This document shows positions 6,397 through 15,672 of a DNA stretch of 64,000 bases, in pieces. This stretch comes from Bog-950 sp046329535 (GTDB lineage Bacteria > Bacteroidota > Bacteroidia > Chitinophagales > LD1): positions 1 to 64,000 of the forward strand of contig JAXLUN010000003.1 of assembly GCA_046329535.1 (NCBI GenBank). Reading direction: 5' to 3'. The first letter of the stretch is position 1; the number at the start of each line of letters is the position of its first letter. A program made the position numbers and the translations under genes. Below the pieces are notes generated by a model. The model was not told where the DNA came from and ran no database searches. It saw nothing but the letters and a program-made list of their open reading frames with translations.

Positions 6397-8463
6397 ATGA
6401 ATAAACTTGCTCTAGCTATCATTTTTATAGCCGGTTTTATTATTCGGGTTTCGGCAAATACCGGAGATACTACGGTGATTGTAGCTCATTCCCTGACTAA
6501 TCTGAACTCCCCTCCTTCTAATGATGATATATGGGTAAGTTTTCCAAACACCCCTGTTTCTTATCAGAAAATCTTGATGAAGTTAACGCTCGGCTGTGGC
6601 ACACCTAACTGCTCAGTCTGGGATTATACTGTGAACGCATCGCTTGGTAAAAAAAGCGGCACACTCGATTCAACCCTTGTAGCAATTGACACCTTAACAC
6701 ATGATACCACCTGGAGTTTTAGCGACCATGTTAACTTTATAGAAGTAGGTCGTTTAATTACTCCATACGGCACCTACATGGCCGCTGGAACCAACGGTTA
6801 TAATAATTCATGGACTCATCCCTACTATTATGATGTAACTGACTATGCTAGTCTGCTGAAAGATTCGGTGAACGTAAGAGTACATTACGATGGCTGGACG
6901 GATGCCTTCAGCGCTAAAATTGAATTTATCTTTATTGAGGGCTCGCCTTCACGCGAAGTTGAGGCTGTAAAAGAAATTTATAACACTTATATCAGCTATC
7001 CCAATTCTACTGATTTTGAAAATGTGGCAGTGCCTAAAACGTTTCCGATATCGGTTAATGTTACCTCTGCAAAAGTAACGGTGATTATGACCGGCCATGG
7101 AAGTCAGGGCGAATTTGATCCGCATTATTTTCACATTTTGATAAACGGCAGCGAAGTTTACAGCCACATTCTTTGGAAAGAAGATTGTGATATAAATGCC
7201 GTTGCACCACAGGGAGGCACCTGGATTTTTTCCAGAGCTAACTGGTGCCCGGGAGACAAAGTGCCTATCTACGAAGCAGATATCACTCCTTATATTACCC
7301 CCGGACAGAACGTTACTGTTGATTTAGATTTTGACAACTTTGCTATACAGGGTAATTCAACGGCCGGCTATGGTGTCTCGGCCTATCTAGTAACCTATTC
7401 ATCTCAAAAAAATAACGATGCTATGATGGAAGAAATCATTGCACCTAATAATGATAAACCGTACGCGCATTGGAATCCTATCAGTACAACACCTAAAGTA
7501 AAAATTAAAAATACGGGCAAACAGAATCTGAATTATGCAGAGATATCCTACTGGGTAAATGGAGGTAATAAATGTTACTACGAATGGTCTGGAAGTCTTG
7601 CTCCGTTTGAATCTGAACAAATCACTTTACCAGCCTTTGATTGGAATGGTTTAGATACCAATAACCGGGTATTTTACGCAGAGGTGAAATGGCCTAACCA
7701 GTTTAACGATGAGTATACACCCAACAATCTTGTAGCCTCCAATTTTAACATGTCACCTCAAATGGATTCAGTCTTCAAGATTCTTTTTAAGACTAACAAT
7801 CAGCCTTGGGAGAACAAATACCTGATAAAAAATGAGAATGGAGACACACTGGTTTACCGAAACGGATTTACAGCAATTAATACCAATCACTACGACACCA
7901 TTCATTTGACTCCGGGCAGTTATGCATTCGATTTTTATGATTTCGATTCCGTTAGCTGGGGGTGTGGCGATGGCTTAAAATTCTTTTTGAATCAGCAAGA
8001 CCCTCCTTGTCCAATTTCTCAACCATGCTACGAATCTACCGGTCAGTTAAAATTTTTAAGAACAAGTAATGCACTCATAAAAAATTTCAACCCCGAGTTG
8101 GGTAGTAATGCTCATTATGAGTTTACGGTGGGTTATCCGTTGGGATATAATCCGGCTAAAGCTATTTGCACAGCACCAGTCCACAACACCGGCTTAAGCG
8201 ATTTATCTTTACCCAACACAACCATGCTGGTATTTCCAAATCCGGCCAGTGAGTTAATCAACATAAAAATTGATTCAGAAAAAGAAATTTCGGGAAAAGT
8301 TGAACTAACCGATTTGCAAGGCAGAGGATTGAAAGAGATTAATCTGGAAGCCAGTCAACACCATCACTTTACCTTGCCTACGTCACAGTTAGCAAAAGGT
8401 ATTTATTTATTACACTTCAACGCTAAGGGAGTAAACATTTCTAAAAAAATAATTCTTCAATAA
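6397..8463 (+). CDS. secreted peptide-N-glycosidase F-like protein with T9SS sorting domain
   Basis: A 688-residue secreted protein. Residues 1-20 are a signal peptide. The next 330 residues resemble the two jelly-roll domains of PNGase F, the enzyme that cleaves N-glycans from asparagine: LGCGTPNCSVWDYTVN, then GHGSQGEFDPHYFHILING and WKEDCDINAVAPQGGTWIFSRANWCPGD (partly quoted). A middle region with a CARDB-like look (residues 350-460) follows, and a type A T9SS C-terminal domain starts at VFPNPASELINIKI and ends KKIILQ. Export through the outer membrane by T9SS is therefore expected. The catalytic acids could not be assigned by eye, so glycosidase activity is probable rather than proven. 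proC follows 5 bases later. Confidence 0.85.
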   Translation: MNKLALAIIFIAGFIIRVSANTGDTTVIVAHSLTNLNSPPSNDDIWVSFPNTPVSYQKILMKLTLGCGTPNCSVWDYTVNASLGKKSGTLDSTLVAIDTLTHDTTWSFSDHVNFIEVGRLITPYGTYMAAGTNGYNNSWTHPYYYDVTDYASLLKDSVNVRVHYDGWTDAFSAKIEFIFIEGSPSREVEAVKEIYNTYISYPNSTDFENVAVPKTFPISVNVTSAKVTVIMTGHGSQGEFDPHYFHILINGSEVYSHILWKEDCDINAVAPQGGTWIFSRANWCPGDKVPIYEADITPYITPGQNVTVDLDFDNFAIQGNSTAGYGVSAYLVTYSSQKNNDAMMEEIIAPNNDKPYAHWNPISTTPKVKIKNTGKQNLNYAEISYWVNGGNKCYYEWSGSLAPFESEQITLPAFDWNGLDTNNRVFYAEVKWPNQFNDEYTPNNLVASNFNMSPQMDSVFKILFKTNNQPWENKYLIKNENGDTLVYRNGFTAINTNHYDTIHLTPGSYAFDFYDFDSVSWGCGDGLKFFLNQQDPPCPISQPCYESTGQLKFLRTSNALIKNFNPELGSNAHYEFTVGYPLGYNPAKAICTAPVHNTGLSDLSLPNTTMLVFPNPASELINIKIDSEKEISGKVELTDLQGRGLKEINLEASQHHHFTLPTSQLAKGIYLLHFNAKGVNISKKIILQ

Positions 8464-8468
8464 ACCTT

Positions 8469-9269
8469 ATGAAAGTACTTATAGCCGGTGCCGGCAATAT
8501 GGGTAATACCTATGCCAAGAGTTTTCTTGCTTCCCGGTTTATAGACGGGGGGGATTTGTATTTGCTGGAGCGCTCTTCAGGAAGTGCAGCAGTACCCAAA
8601 GAAATTCCGAAGGGAAATATTCATCATCAGGCAGGTGAGTTTATATCGCAAACAGACATTATTATTCTGGCCGTAAAGCCACAGGATTTTTCTGCGCTTG
8701 GCAAGCAAATTGCCCCCTATATACAACAAGGACAGCTGGTTCTTTCTATCATGGCAGGCATTAAAATATCTGCCATTTACGAAGCTCTGGGAGCTACTAA
8801 AATTGTTCGTGCCATGCCCAACCTGCCTGCTCAAATAGGTATGGGTATGACCGTGTTCACCTCTTCATCAGACATCGACAAGAAAGAGCTTTTCATTATG
8901 CAAAACCTTATCAATACTACCGGAAAATCAGTATATGTAGAAGATGAAAACATGATTGATGCCGCCACCGCAATTTCAGGAAGTGGCCCCGCTTATGTTT
9001 ATTACTTTATGGAAGCCATGATACAGGCTGGTATTAAAATGGGTTTCACACTTTCTCAATCTGAATTGCTCGTGAACCAAACTTTTATGGGGGCGGTTCA
9101 CCTGCACAATCAAAGCGATCTTACCTGTAACGAATGGATTGCCCGGGTAGCATCGAAAGGTGGAACTACCGAAGCCGCCCTTAAAGTATTGTCTGATAAC
9201 ACGGTTGATACAAATACTCAGGCTGCATTGTTTGCAGCCTTTAACCGAGCCAAGGAACTGGGGAATTAA
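8469..9269 (+). CDS. proC: pyrroline-5-carboxylate reductase
   Basis: Catalyses the last step of proline synthesis, NAD(P)H-dependent reduction of pyrroline-5-carboxylate. The 266 residues begin with a Rossmann motif (GAGNMG, residues 6-11) and contain the family landmarks VKPQDF, RAMPNLPAQIGMG, the SGSGPAYVYYFMEAM signature and the C-terminal VASKGGTTEAAL segment. The length is normal. It begins 5 bases after the PNGase F-like gene on the same strand, so co-transcription is possible though functionally odd. Confidence 0.96.
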   Translation: MKVLIAGAGNMGNTYAKSFLASRFIDGGDLYLLERSSGSAAVPKEIPKGNIHHQAGEFISQTDIIILAVKPQDFSALGKQIAPYIQQGQLVLSIMAGIKISAIYEALGATKIVRAMPNLPAQIGMGMTVFTSSSDIDKKELFIMQNLINTTGKSVYVEDENMIDAATAISGSGPAYVYYFMEAMIQAGIKMGFTLSQSELLVNQTFMGAVHLHNQSDLTCNEWIARVASKGGTTEAALKVLSDNTVDTNTQAALFAAFNRAKELGN

Positions 9270-9349
9270 CAGCCACTAATTTTCCATTTATCTCATAAAA
9301 ATCTGTGTAATTCGTAATCAATCATTTAATCATCCACAAAACAAGCATC

Positions 9350-10150
9350 ATGTCATTTTTCGATAACAAAGTAGTTTGGATAACCGGAGCCTCATCCGGT
9401 ATTGGCGAAGCGCTGGCGTATGCCTTTGCCAAAAGAAAGGTAAAGCTTATTCTATCTGCACGAAGAACCGATGAACTGGAACGAGTAAAGAAAAACTGTA
9501 ACCTACCAGAAGAAAACATCATGCTATTGACCATGGATGTTTCAAAATACAATGAAGCCGAGGAAAAAGCCAATCTGGTACTGGCTCGGTTTCAAAGAGT
9601 GGATATTCTCATCAACAATGCGGGCCTGAGTCATTGGTCAAAAATTAAAGATATGACGATGGAGGTATTGAAGCAAATTATTGATACCAACTTCATGGGA
9701 AATGCAGCTTTAACCAAGGCGTTATTGCCATCCATGCTAAATAACAAACAAGGTAACATTGTGGTTATCTCCTCCATACTTGGTAAAATTGTAACCCATA
9801 AGCAGGCCGCTTACAATGCCAGCAAACATGCACTTCATGGCTTTTACGACACGCTACGCGCGGAATATTCCGGTAATGGTATAAAGGCATTATTGGTATG
9901 CCCCGGTTTTGTAAATACCAATGTGGCAAAAAACTCTTTAGACCGAAACGGGCAGCCAATTGGAAAAAACAACAAAATGATAGAAGGTGGTCTTTCACCT
10001 GACTATGTAGCTGAGCAGATTCTGAATGCCATTGAAAGAAATAAAGAAGAGATACTTCTGGCAGGTAATAAAGAAAAATTCGGTGTGCTTTTGAAACGCT
10101 TCTTTCCAGGTCTGTTCTCTAAATTTATCAGCAACAGTAAATTAGTATAA
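9350..10150 (+). CDS. short-chain dehydrogenase/reductase, DHRS7-like
   Basis: A 266-residue classical SDR oxidoreductase. The cofactor motif TGASSGIG lies at residues 12-19, NNAG near 87-90, and the catalytic Ser and Tyr-x3-Lys are in VVISSILG and AAYNASKHALHG. The end (KRFFPGLFSKFI) resembles membrane-associated DHRS7-type reductases. A paralogue of the same length lies at 43064-43864. The substrate is unknown. It precedes the acyl-CoA dehydrogenase by 56 bases that contain a 13-bp inverted repeat, so a lipid-related role is possible. Confidence 0.9.
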   Translation: MSFFDNKVVWITGASSGIGEALAYAFAKRKVKLILSARRTDELERVKKNCNLPEENIMLLTMDVSKYNEAEEKANLVLARFQRVDILINNAGLSHWSKIKDMTMEVLKQIIDTNFMGNAALTKALLPSMLNNKQGNIVVISSILGKIVTHKQAAYNASKHALHGFYDTLRAEYSGNGIKALLVCPGFVNTNVAKNSLDRNGQPIGKNNKMIEGGLSPDYVAEQILNAIERNKEEILLAGNKEKFGVLLKRFFPGLFSKFISNSKLV

Positions 10151-10154
10151 ATAC

Positions 10155-10190
10155 ACCCGTTATACACGATTTAATCTGTGTATAACGGGT
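10155..10190. promoter_or_regulatory. 13-bp inverted repeat before the acyl-CoA dehydrogenase gene
   Basis: Arms 10155-10167 and 10178-10190 are perfectly complementary with a 10-base spacer. No T-run follows, so it is a poor terminator. It lies 16 bases before the start of the acyl-CoA dehydrogenase gene and could be an operator or an mRNA hairpin at the 5' end. Confidence 0.45.
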
Positions 10191-10206
10191 ATAAAACAAA
10201 ACATCT

Positions 10207-12009
10207 ATGTCATCTAAGTTCTACTCAAAAGAAAATCTCCGCTTTGTATTACATGATGTTTTTCATGTGGAGGATTTATGTCAACGTGATTATTTTAAAG
10301 AGCATTCACGCGAAAGTTTTGATATGATTCTGGAAGCGGCCGACTCGCTTTCCGAAAATCACCTCCGTCCTATTTTGTTAGAAATGGACCGCAACCCACC
10401 CTACATGGAAAATGGTCGCATTAAAGTTCATCCCAAAATGCGCGAACTGATGAATAAGTTTGGTGAGGATGGATGGATAAGTATGTCGGCACCTCATCAG
10501 TTTGGCGGGCAACAGGTGCCATTCACAGTTTTGCAAGCAACCGCTTTTATTATGGCTGCTGCCAACTACTCTCCAATGGCCTATCCTTTTCTCACAAACG
10601 GAGCGGCACATCTTATTGAGACTTTCGGCACTCGGGAACTACGTGATATCTTCCTGCAAAAAATGTATAGCGGAAAATGGCAGGGTACTATGGCCATGAC
10701 AGAACCGCAAGCAGGTAGTTCTCTTTCTGATATTACTTCATCGGCAACACCTACAGATAAAGGGTACTACTTATTGCGCGGACAAAAAATCTTTATCAGT
10801 TGTGGAGACCATGATGGATGCGATAATATTGTTCACCTCATGTTGGCTCGTATCGATGGAGCCCCTGCAGGGACTAAAGGGATCTCCCTCTTTGTAGTTC
10901 CACGCATGCGACCAGAGGCTAATGGTGAACTTGTATTTAATGATGTAAATACCGCTGGGCTTTTTCATAAAATGGGTTATCACGGGGCTCCTATCGCTCA
11001 CCTGATGATGGGAGAGAATAATGATTGCCGAGCATGGCTAGTAGGCGAAGTTCACAAAGGGCTTAGCTACATGTTTCAAATGATGAATGAAGCACGTATT
11101 GGTGTTGGATTGCAGGCCACCTCTATTGCCTCAGCGGCCTATTACAACTCCCTGGAATATGCTAATGTGCGTTTGCAGGGACGTAAACTCATGGAGAAGG
11201 ATCCCTGTAAACCACAAATAACCATTATTGAACATGCTGATGTGAAGCGACTCCTCCTGTTCCAGAAAGCCATTGTTGAGGGTTCTCTGTCGTTAGCCAT
11301 GCAGGCTACGATGTATCTGGACCAGGCATCTACCTCTACGGGTGAAGAAAAGGAAACCAATTTTTTAAAACTGGAGTTACTCACACCTATCGTGAAGTCA
11401 TATCCGGCTGAAATGAGTATACTAACTACCAGTGCAGCTTTACAATGTTTTGGTGGATACGGGTTTACCAAAGAATACATGGCTGAGCTCTTTTTCCGCG
11501 AAACAAGAATACACACCCTACATGAAGGAACGACTGCTATTCACGGGATGGATCTGCTGGGTCGTAAAGTGATGTTAAAGAACGGACAGGCTACTTTGCT
11601 TTTAATGCAGGATGTAATGCAGGATATAGAAGCGGCAAAAAAATACGACTGTCTGAAAAAATATGCCGATACACTCTCACAAAAATTAATGAATCTGCAG
11701 GAAATAACCATGCATCTGATGGGGATAGCGCAACAGAAAGGGCCTGAAGTTATGTTATCCGATGCTACATTGTATCTGGAGCTGTTTGGCATTATTGCCA
11801 TTGGCTGGCAATGGATTAAACAGGGCACAAAGACAGAAGAATTGAAACAGGCCAACGATAAAGGTTACTCCGCTCAGTTTATGCAAGGTAAGTTAAACGC
11901 GTTGCAATACTTCTTTGAATACGAAATACCCAAAACCGAAGGTTTGATGACCAGACTGAAAAGTAAGGTGGAAGTAACCACTCAAGTAAAGGCAGAGGAT
12001 ATGGTTTAA
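10207..12009 (+). CDS. acyl-CoA dehydrogenase, long form
   Basis: An FAD enzyme that introduces the first double bond in fatty-acid beta-oxidation. At 600 residues it is of the longer type with an added C-terminal helical domain (about residues 470-590). The FAD and substrate signatures are MTEPQAGSSLSDI near residue 165, MNEARIGVG near 295, and the C-terminal FGGYGFTKEYMAELFFRETR followed by HEGTTAIHGMDLLGRK. It stands between an SDR gene and a bidirectional terminator. A regulator of fatty-acid genes is not seen nearby. The family call is secure; chain-length preference cannot be read. Confidence 0.94.
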   Translation: MSSKFYSKENLRFVLHDVFHVEDLCQRDYFKEHSRESFDMILEAADSLSENHLRPILLEMDRNPPYMENGRIKVHPKMRELMNKFGEDGWISMSAPHQFGGQQVPFTVLQATAFIMAAANYSPMAYPFLTNGAAHLIETFGTRELRDIFLQKMYSGKWQGTMAMTEPQAGSSLSDITSSATPTDKGYYLLRGQKIFISCGDHDGCDNIVHLMLARIDGAPAGTKGISLFVVPRMRPEANGELVFNDVNTAGLFHKMGYHGAPIAHLMMGENNDCRAWLVGEVHKGLSYMFQMMNEARIGVGLQATSIASAAYYNSLEYANVRLQGRKLMEKDPCKPQITIIEHADVKRLLLFQKAIVEGSLSLAMQATMYLDQASTSTGEEKETNFLKLELLTPIVKSYPAEMSILTTSAALQCFGGYGFTKEYMAELFFRETRIHTLHEGTTAIHGMDLLGRKVMLKNGQATLLLMQDVMQDIEAAKKYDCLKKYADTLSQKLMNLQEITMHLMGIAQQKGPEVMLSDATLYLELFGIIAIGWQWIKQGTKTEELKQANDKGYSAQFMQGKLNALQYFFEYEIPKTEGLMTRLKSKVEVTTQVKAEDMV

Positions 12010-12075
12010 ATTACTTAACCATTCCCAACACCACAATTCAAAGTATCCAATTTTTATCAGTAGAAGAATCGAACA

Positions 12076-12117
12076 ATAACAAAAGAGCCGAAGATTTTTC
12101 TTCGGCTCTTTTGTTAT
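12076..12117. terminator. strong bidirectional terminator
   Basis: A 19-bp uninterrupted stem (12076-12094 with 12099-12117) with a TTTT loop and A/T runs on both outer flanks lies between the convergent acyl-CoA dehydrogenase and sdhB genes. Confidence 0.9.
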
Positions 12118-12132
12118 GCTGTATTAAAAAAA

Positions 12133-12888
12133 TCACACAGTTTGCTCGCTGACTAGACTGGCTAACAGAAACTCTCTGTTCAATCTGGCAATGTTAGTCA
12201 GTTTGATCTCTTTGGGACATTCAGCCTCACATGCTCCGATGTTTGTGCAGTTTCCAAAACCTTCCTCATCCATTTGATTCACCATGTTCAAAGCACGAAG
12301 ATTTCTTTCCGGCTCGCCCTGTGGTAGTAATGCCAACTGAGAAATTTTTGCACTTACAAAAAGCATTGCTGCACTGTTAGGACAAGCTGCTACACATGCC
12401 CCACATCCGATGCAGGCAGCAGCATCCATCGCTTTTTCCGCATCAGCTTTTTCTACCGGCAGATTGTTGGCATCCTGAGCCTGGCCAGTGTTTACAGAAG
12501 TAAATCCACCTTTGGCTATAATACGGTCAAAGGCAGAACGGTCAACCACTAGGTCCTTAACTACCGGAAACGCCTGAGCTCTCCATGGTTCCACATAAAT
12601 AGTATCACCATCTTTGAAGGTTCGCATATAAAGCTGGCAAGTCGTAGCTGCATGGTGAGGGCCATGCGCTCTTCCATTGATATACATGGAGCACATACCA
12701 CAAATACCTTCACGGCAATCATGGTCAAAACCTATAGGCTCTTCACCGCTACGCACCAGATTGTCATTTAAGACATCCACCATTTCCAAAAAACTCATAT
12801 CGGCATTAATATTGTCGATGGTGTAATCAACCAGTTTACCCGGTGTGTTAGCGTTTTTCTGACGCCATACTTTTAAGTTGAACTTCAT
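12133..12888 (-). CDS. sdhB: succinate dehydrogenase/fumarate reductase iron-sulfur subunit
   Basis: Electron-transfer subunit of complex II. The 251 residues show the N-terminal 2Fe-2S ligands (CREGICGMCSMYING and ATTCQLY) and two C-terminal cluster motifs (CIGCGACVAACPNSA and CTNIGACEAECPKEI). It is the last gene of sdhCAB, 45 bases after sdhA. The cluster motifs and the paired single cytochrome subunit resemble the Bacteroidota/Bacillus type, which may work as a menaquinone-linked succinate dehydrogenase or as a fumarate reductase. Confidence 0.96.
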   Translation of the reverse strand: MKFNLKVWRQKNANTPGKLVDYTIDNINADMSFLEMVDVLNDNLVRSGEEPIGFDHDCREGICGMCSMYINGRAHGPHHAATTCQLYMRTFKDGDTIYVEPWRAQAFPVVKDLVVDRSAFDRIIAKGGFTSVNTGQAQDANNLPVEKADAEKAMDAAACIGCGACVAACPNSAAMLFVSAKISQLALLPQGEPERNLRALNMVNQMDEEGFGNCTNIGACEAECPKEIKLTNIARLNREFLLASLVSEQTV

Positions 12889-12933
12889 AATTCGATTTTT
12901 TTGTTTGCTATTGCCAAAGTGCCTATCCGCTTA

Positions 12934-14868
12934 TTACTTGTAACTTCTAACCTGTAACTTGATATTCTCGTAAACCAGTTCCTCTTTATGTAAAACAGGG
13001 TCAGTATCAACACCCTTAAACTCCCAAGCAGCTACATATTTATAGTTCTCATCATCCCGTTTTGCTTCTCCTTCTTCCTGATACTCTACACGGAAGTGAC
13101 CACCACAACTTTCATTTCTGTTTAATGCATCGATGACCATTAACTCACCCAACTCAATAAAGTCTGCCACACGGCCAGCTTTATCGAACTCCGGATTAAA
13201 TTCATTCAGAGAGCCGGGAACGTTCACATTAGTCCAAAACTCTTTGCGCAAATCCTGAATCAGTTTACGAGCCTTGGTTAAGCCTTCAGCGGTGCGGGCC
13301 ATACCACAATATTCCCACATAATTTTTCCCAATTGCTTATGAAAATCATCCACCGTTTTGGTACCCTTAATAGATATCAGTTTTTCCGCTCTTTCTTTAG
13401 CCTCCTTTTCTGCTTCCAAAAATGCAGGATGGTCTGTTGGAATCGGCTTAGTAAATATCTCGGATGATAGATAGTTCCCGATAGTATAAGGAATTACAAA
13501 GTATCCATCTGCCAATCCCTGCATTAATGCAGAAGCTCCTAAACGATTAGCACCATGGTCGCTGAAGTTAGCCTCACCTAAAGCATACAAGCCCTGAACA
13601 GATGTCATTAACTCATAATCTACCCACAAACCACCCATCGTGTAATGAACTGCCGGGTATATCTTCATTGGTGTTTTCAACGGATCCTCATTTGTGATGT
13701 TTTGATACATAGGAAACAACTCACCATAGCGAGCTTTTACAACGTCTACTCCCAATCGCTTAATAGCATCACTAAAATCAAGGAAAACACCCAGACCCGA
13801 AGGAACTATACCACGACCATCATCGCAGGCTTCTTTAGCTGCACGCGAAGCAATATCCCGCGGACATAAATTACCGAATGAAGGATACTTTCTTTCCAGG
13901 TAGTAATCGCGATCTTCTTCTTTAATGTCTACTGCTGTCTTCTTGCCCTCGCGAATGGCCTTGGCATCTTCTTTTGATTTTGGCACCCAAACACGTCCGT
14001 CATTTCTTAATGATTCACTCATCAAGGTCAGTTTGGATTGATAGTCACCTGTAACCGGTATACAGGTAGGGTGAATTTGGGTATAACAAGGATTACCAAA
14101 GTAGGCGCCTTTTTTATGTGCCTTCCAGGCAGCTGTTACGTTACTACCCATAGCATTGGTAGAAAGGAAGAATACGTTTCCGTAACCTCCGGTGCAAAGC
14201 AATACGGCATGACCGAAGAATTTCTCCAACTCACCGGTAATCAAATTACGAGCTATAATGCCGCGTGCTTTTCCATCTATGGTCACAACTTCCACCATTT
14301 CGTGGCGAGCGTACATTTTTACATTACCTAAACCTACCTGACGCTCTAAAGCGCCATAGGCTCCCAACAATAATTGCTGACCGGTTTGTCCGCGAGCGTA
14401 GAACGTACGGCTTACCTGAGAACCTCCAAAAGATCGGTTATCCAACAAACCACCATAATCGCGTGCAAAAGGAACTCCTTGCGCCACACACTGATCTATA
14501 ATATTTCTGGATACATCGGCCAAACGATATACGTTCGCCTCTCGGGCACGGAAATCACCACCTTTAATGGTATCATAAAACAAGCGGAAGACCGAGTCAC
14601 CATCGTTCTTATAATTTTTGGCAGCGTTGATACCCCCCTGGGCTGCAATGGAGTGTGCTCTGCGCGGTGAATCTTGAAAACAGAATGCTTTAACCTGATA
14701 TCCTAACTCGGCCAATGATGCGGCAGCAGAAGCCCCGGCTAATCCGGTTCCTACTACTATTACTTCCAGTTTTCTCTTGTTAGCGGGATTTACCAGCTTA
14801 GCGTGTTCCTTGTAGTTGCTCCACTTTTCAGCCAGTGGTCCATCAGGAATTTTTGAATTAAGAGCCAT
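12934..14868 (-). CDS. sdhA: succinate dehydrogenase/fumarate reductase flavoprotein subunit
   Basis: Catalytic FAD subunit of complex II, interconverting succinate and fumarate. In the 644 residues the FAD-binding GTGLAGASAAASLAELGY is near residue 40, the flavin-attachment segment RRAHSIAAQGGINAAKNY near 68 (His for covalent FAD), and the active-site region includes HPTCIP and the HYTMGGLWVDYE motif near 410. The C-terminal ends with the usual YKYVAAWEF region. It lies between sdhC (26-base gap) and sdhB (45-base gap), one operon. Confidence 0.97.
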   Translation of the reverse strand: MALNSKIPDGPLAEKWSNYKEHAKLVNPANKRKLEVIVVGTGLAGASAAASLAELGYQVKAFCFQDSPRRAHSIAAQGGINAAKNYKNDGDSVFRLFYDTIKGGDFRAREANVYRLADVSRNIIDQCVAQGVPFARDYGGLLDNRSFGGSQVSRTFYARGQTGQQLLLGAYGALERQVGLGNVKMYARHEMVEVVTIDGKARGIIARNLITGELEKFFGHAVLLCTGGYGNVFFLSTNAMGSNVTAAWKAHKKGAYFGNPCYTQIHPTCIPVTGDYQSKLTLMSESLRNDGRVWVPKSKEDAKAIREGKKTAVDIKEEDRDYYLERKYPSFGNLCPRDIASRAAKEACDDGRGIVPSGLGVFLDFSDAIKRLGVDVVKARYGELFPMYQNITNEDPLKTPMKIYPAVHYTMGGLWVDYELMTSVQGLYALGEANFSDHGANRLGASALMQGLADGYFVIPYTIGNYLSSEIFTKPIPTDHPAFLEAEKEAKERAEKLISIKGTKTVDDFHKQLGKIMWEYCGMARTAEGLTKARKLIQDLRKEFWTNVNVPGSLNEFNPEFDKAGRVADFIELGELMVIDALNRNESCGGHFRVEYQEEGEAKRDDENYKYVAAWEFKGVDTDPVLHKEELVYENIKLQVRSYK

Positions 14869-14894
14869 TTTATACGGGTTGAATGATTATTGAA

Positions 14895-15563
14895 TTACTT
14901 AACTAAGCCAAAAAACATGGAAATAGGCATCATAGCAAATAGGAAAGGTATAATTACTGCAAAAGCAATCCCAACTATTTCAATAACCTTATTGTATTTA
15001 ATATGGTTTAAACCTAAGGTTTGAAAAGCACTTTTGAAACCGTGCAATAAATGCCAGAATAAAGAAAAACAACCAGCACAATAGATAAGCACTGTATACC
15101 ATTCGCTGAATTCGGTTTGCATCAACTGAAACAGATTTAACTCCTCGCCTGTAGTAAACTGACTGGCGCGATTAGGTATCCAGAAATGTGATGTATGAAT
15201 AACTAAAAAGATTAGAATAAGAGTGCCTAATAAACCCATACTACGGCTGTACCATTTACTTTTTTCGGGAGCCACGCTGTATGCATATTTTACCGGTCTT
15301 GCATCGCGATTCTGTTTCCATAGCATCAAACCATCGAATATGTGAATTAAAAAACCCGCCACCAGGCCGATTTCTAAAGTGCGTACAATCAGATTGGTGC
15401 CCATAAAGTGACCATAGTGAGAAAAAGTTTCACCGCCATCATTAAACCAAATCATGGAATTGATGCTGGCGTGAATAATCAGGAAAGTGATAAGAAATAA
15501 ACCGGTTAAACTCATCATCAGTTTCTTACCGATGGAAGATTTAAAAAGTGCTGAATTGGCCAT
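14895..15563 (-). CDS. sdhC: succinate dehydrogenase cytochrome b558 subunit
   Basis: Membrane anchor of complex II, 222 residues with five predicted membrane helices, as in the single-anchor di-heme type of Bacillus and Bacteroidota. Candidate heme histidines occur in FLIIHASIN, FLIHIFDGL, IFLVIHTSHFW and LFWHLLHGFKSAF. It is the first gene of sdhCAB. On the minus strand TAATTTAG before it matches the -7 consensus at all but one position. Confidence 0.94.
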   Translation of the reverse strand: MANSALFKSSIGKKLMMSLTGLFLITFLIIHASINSMIWFNDGGETFSHYGHFMGTNLIVRTLEIGLVAGFLIHIFDGLMLWKQNRDARPVKYAYSVAPEKSKWYSRSMGLLGTLILIFLVIHTSHFWIPNRASQFTTGEELNLFQLMQTEFSEWYTVLIYCAGCFSLFWHLLHGFKSAFQTLGLNHIKYNKVIEIVGIAFAVIIPFLFAMMPISMFFGLVK

Positions 15564-15672
15564 ACTTGTTCTTTTGCTTTTAGCGGGGCTAAATTATTGT
15601 TCGGGTTGTAAAATGAAAGTAAATAGCTGTATTATTTTTAAACAACTGAATAACAATCGGCATAGAAATGGT

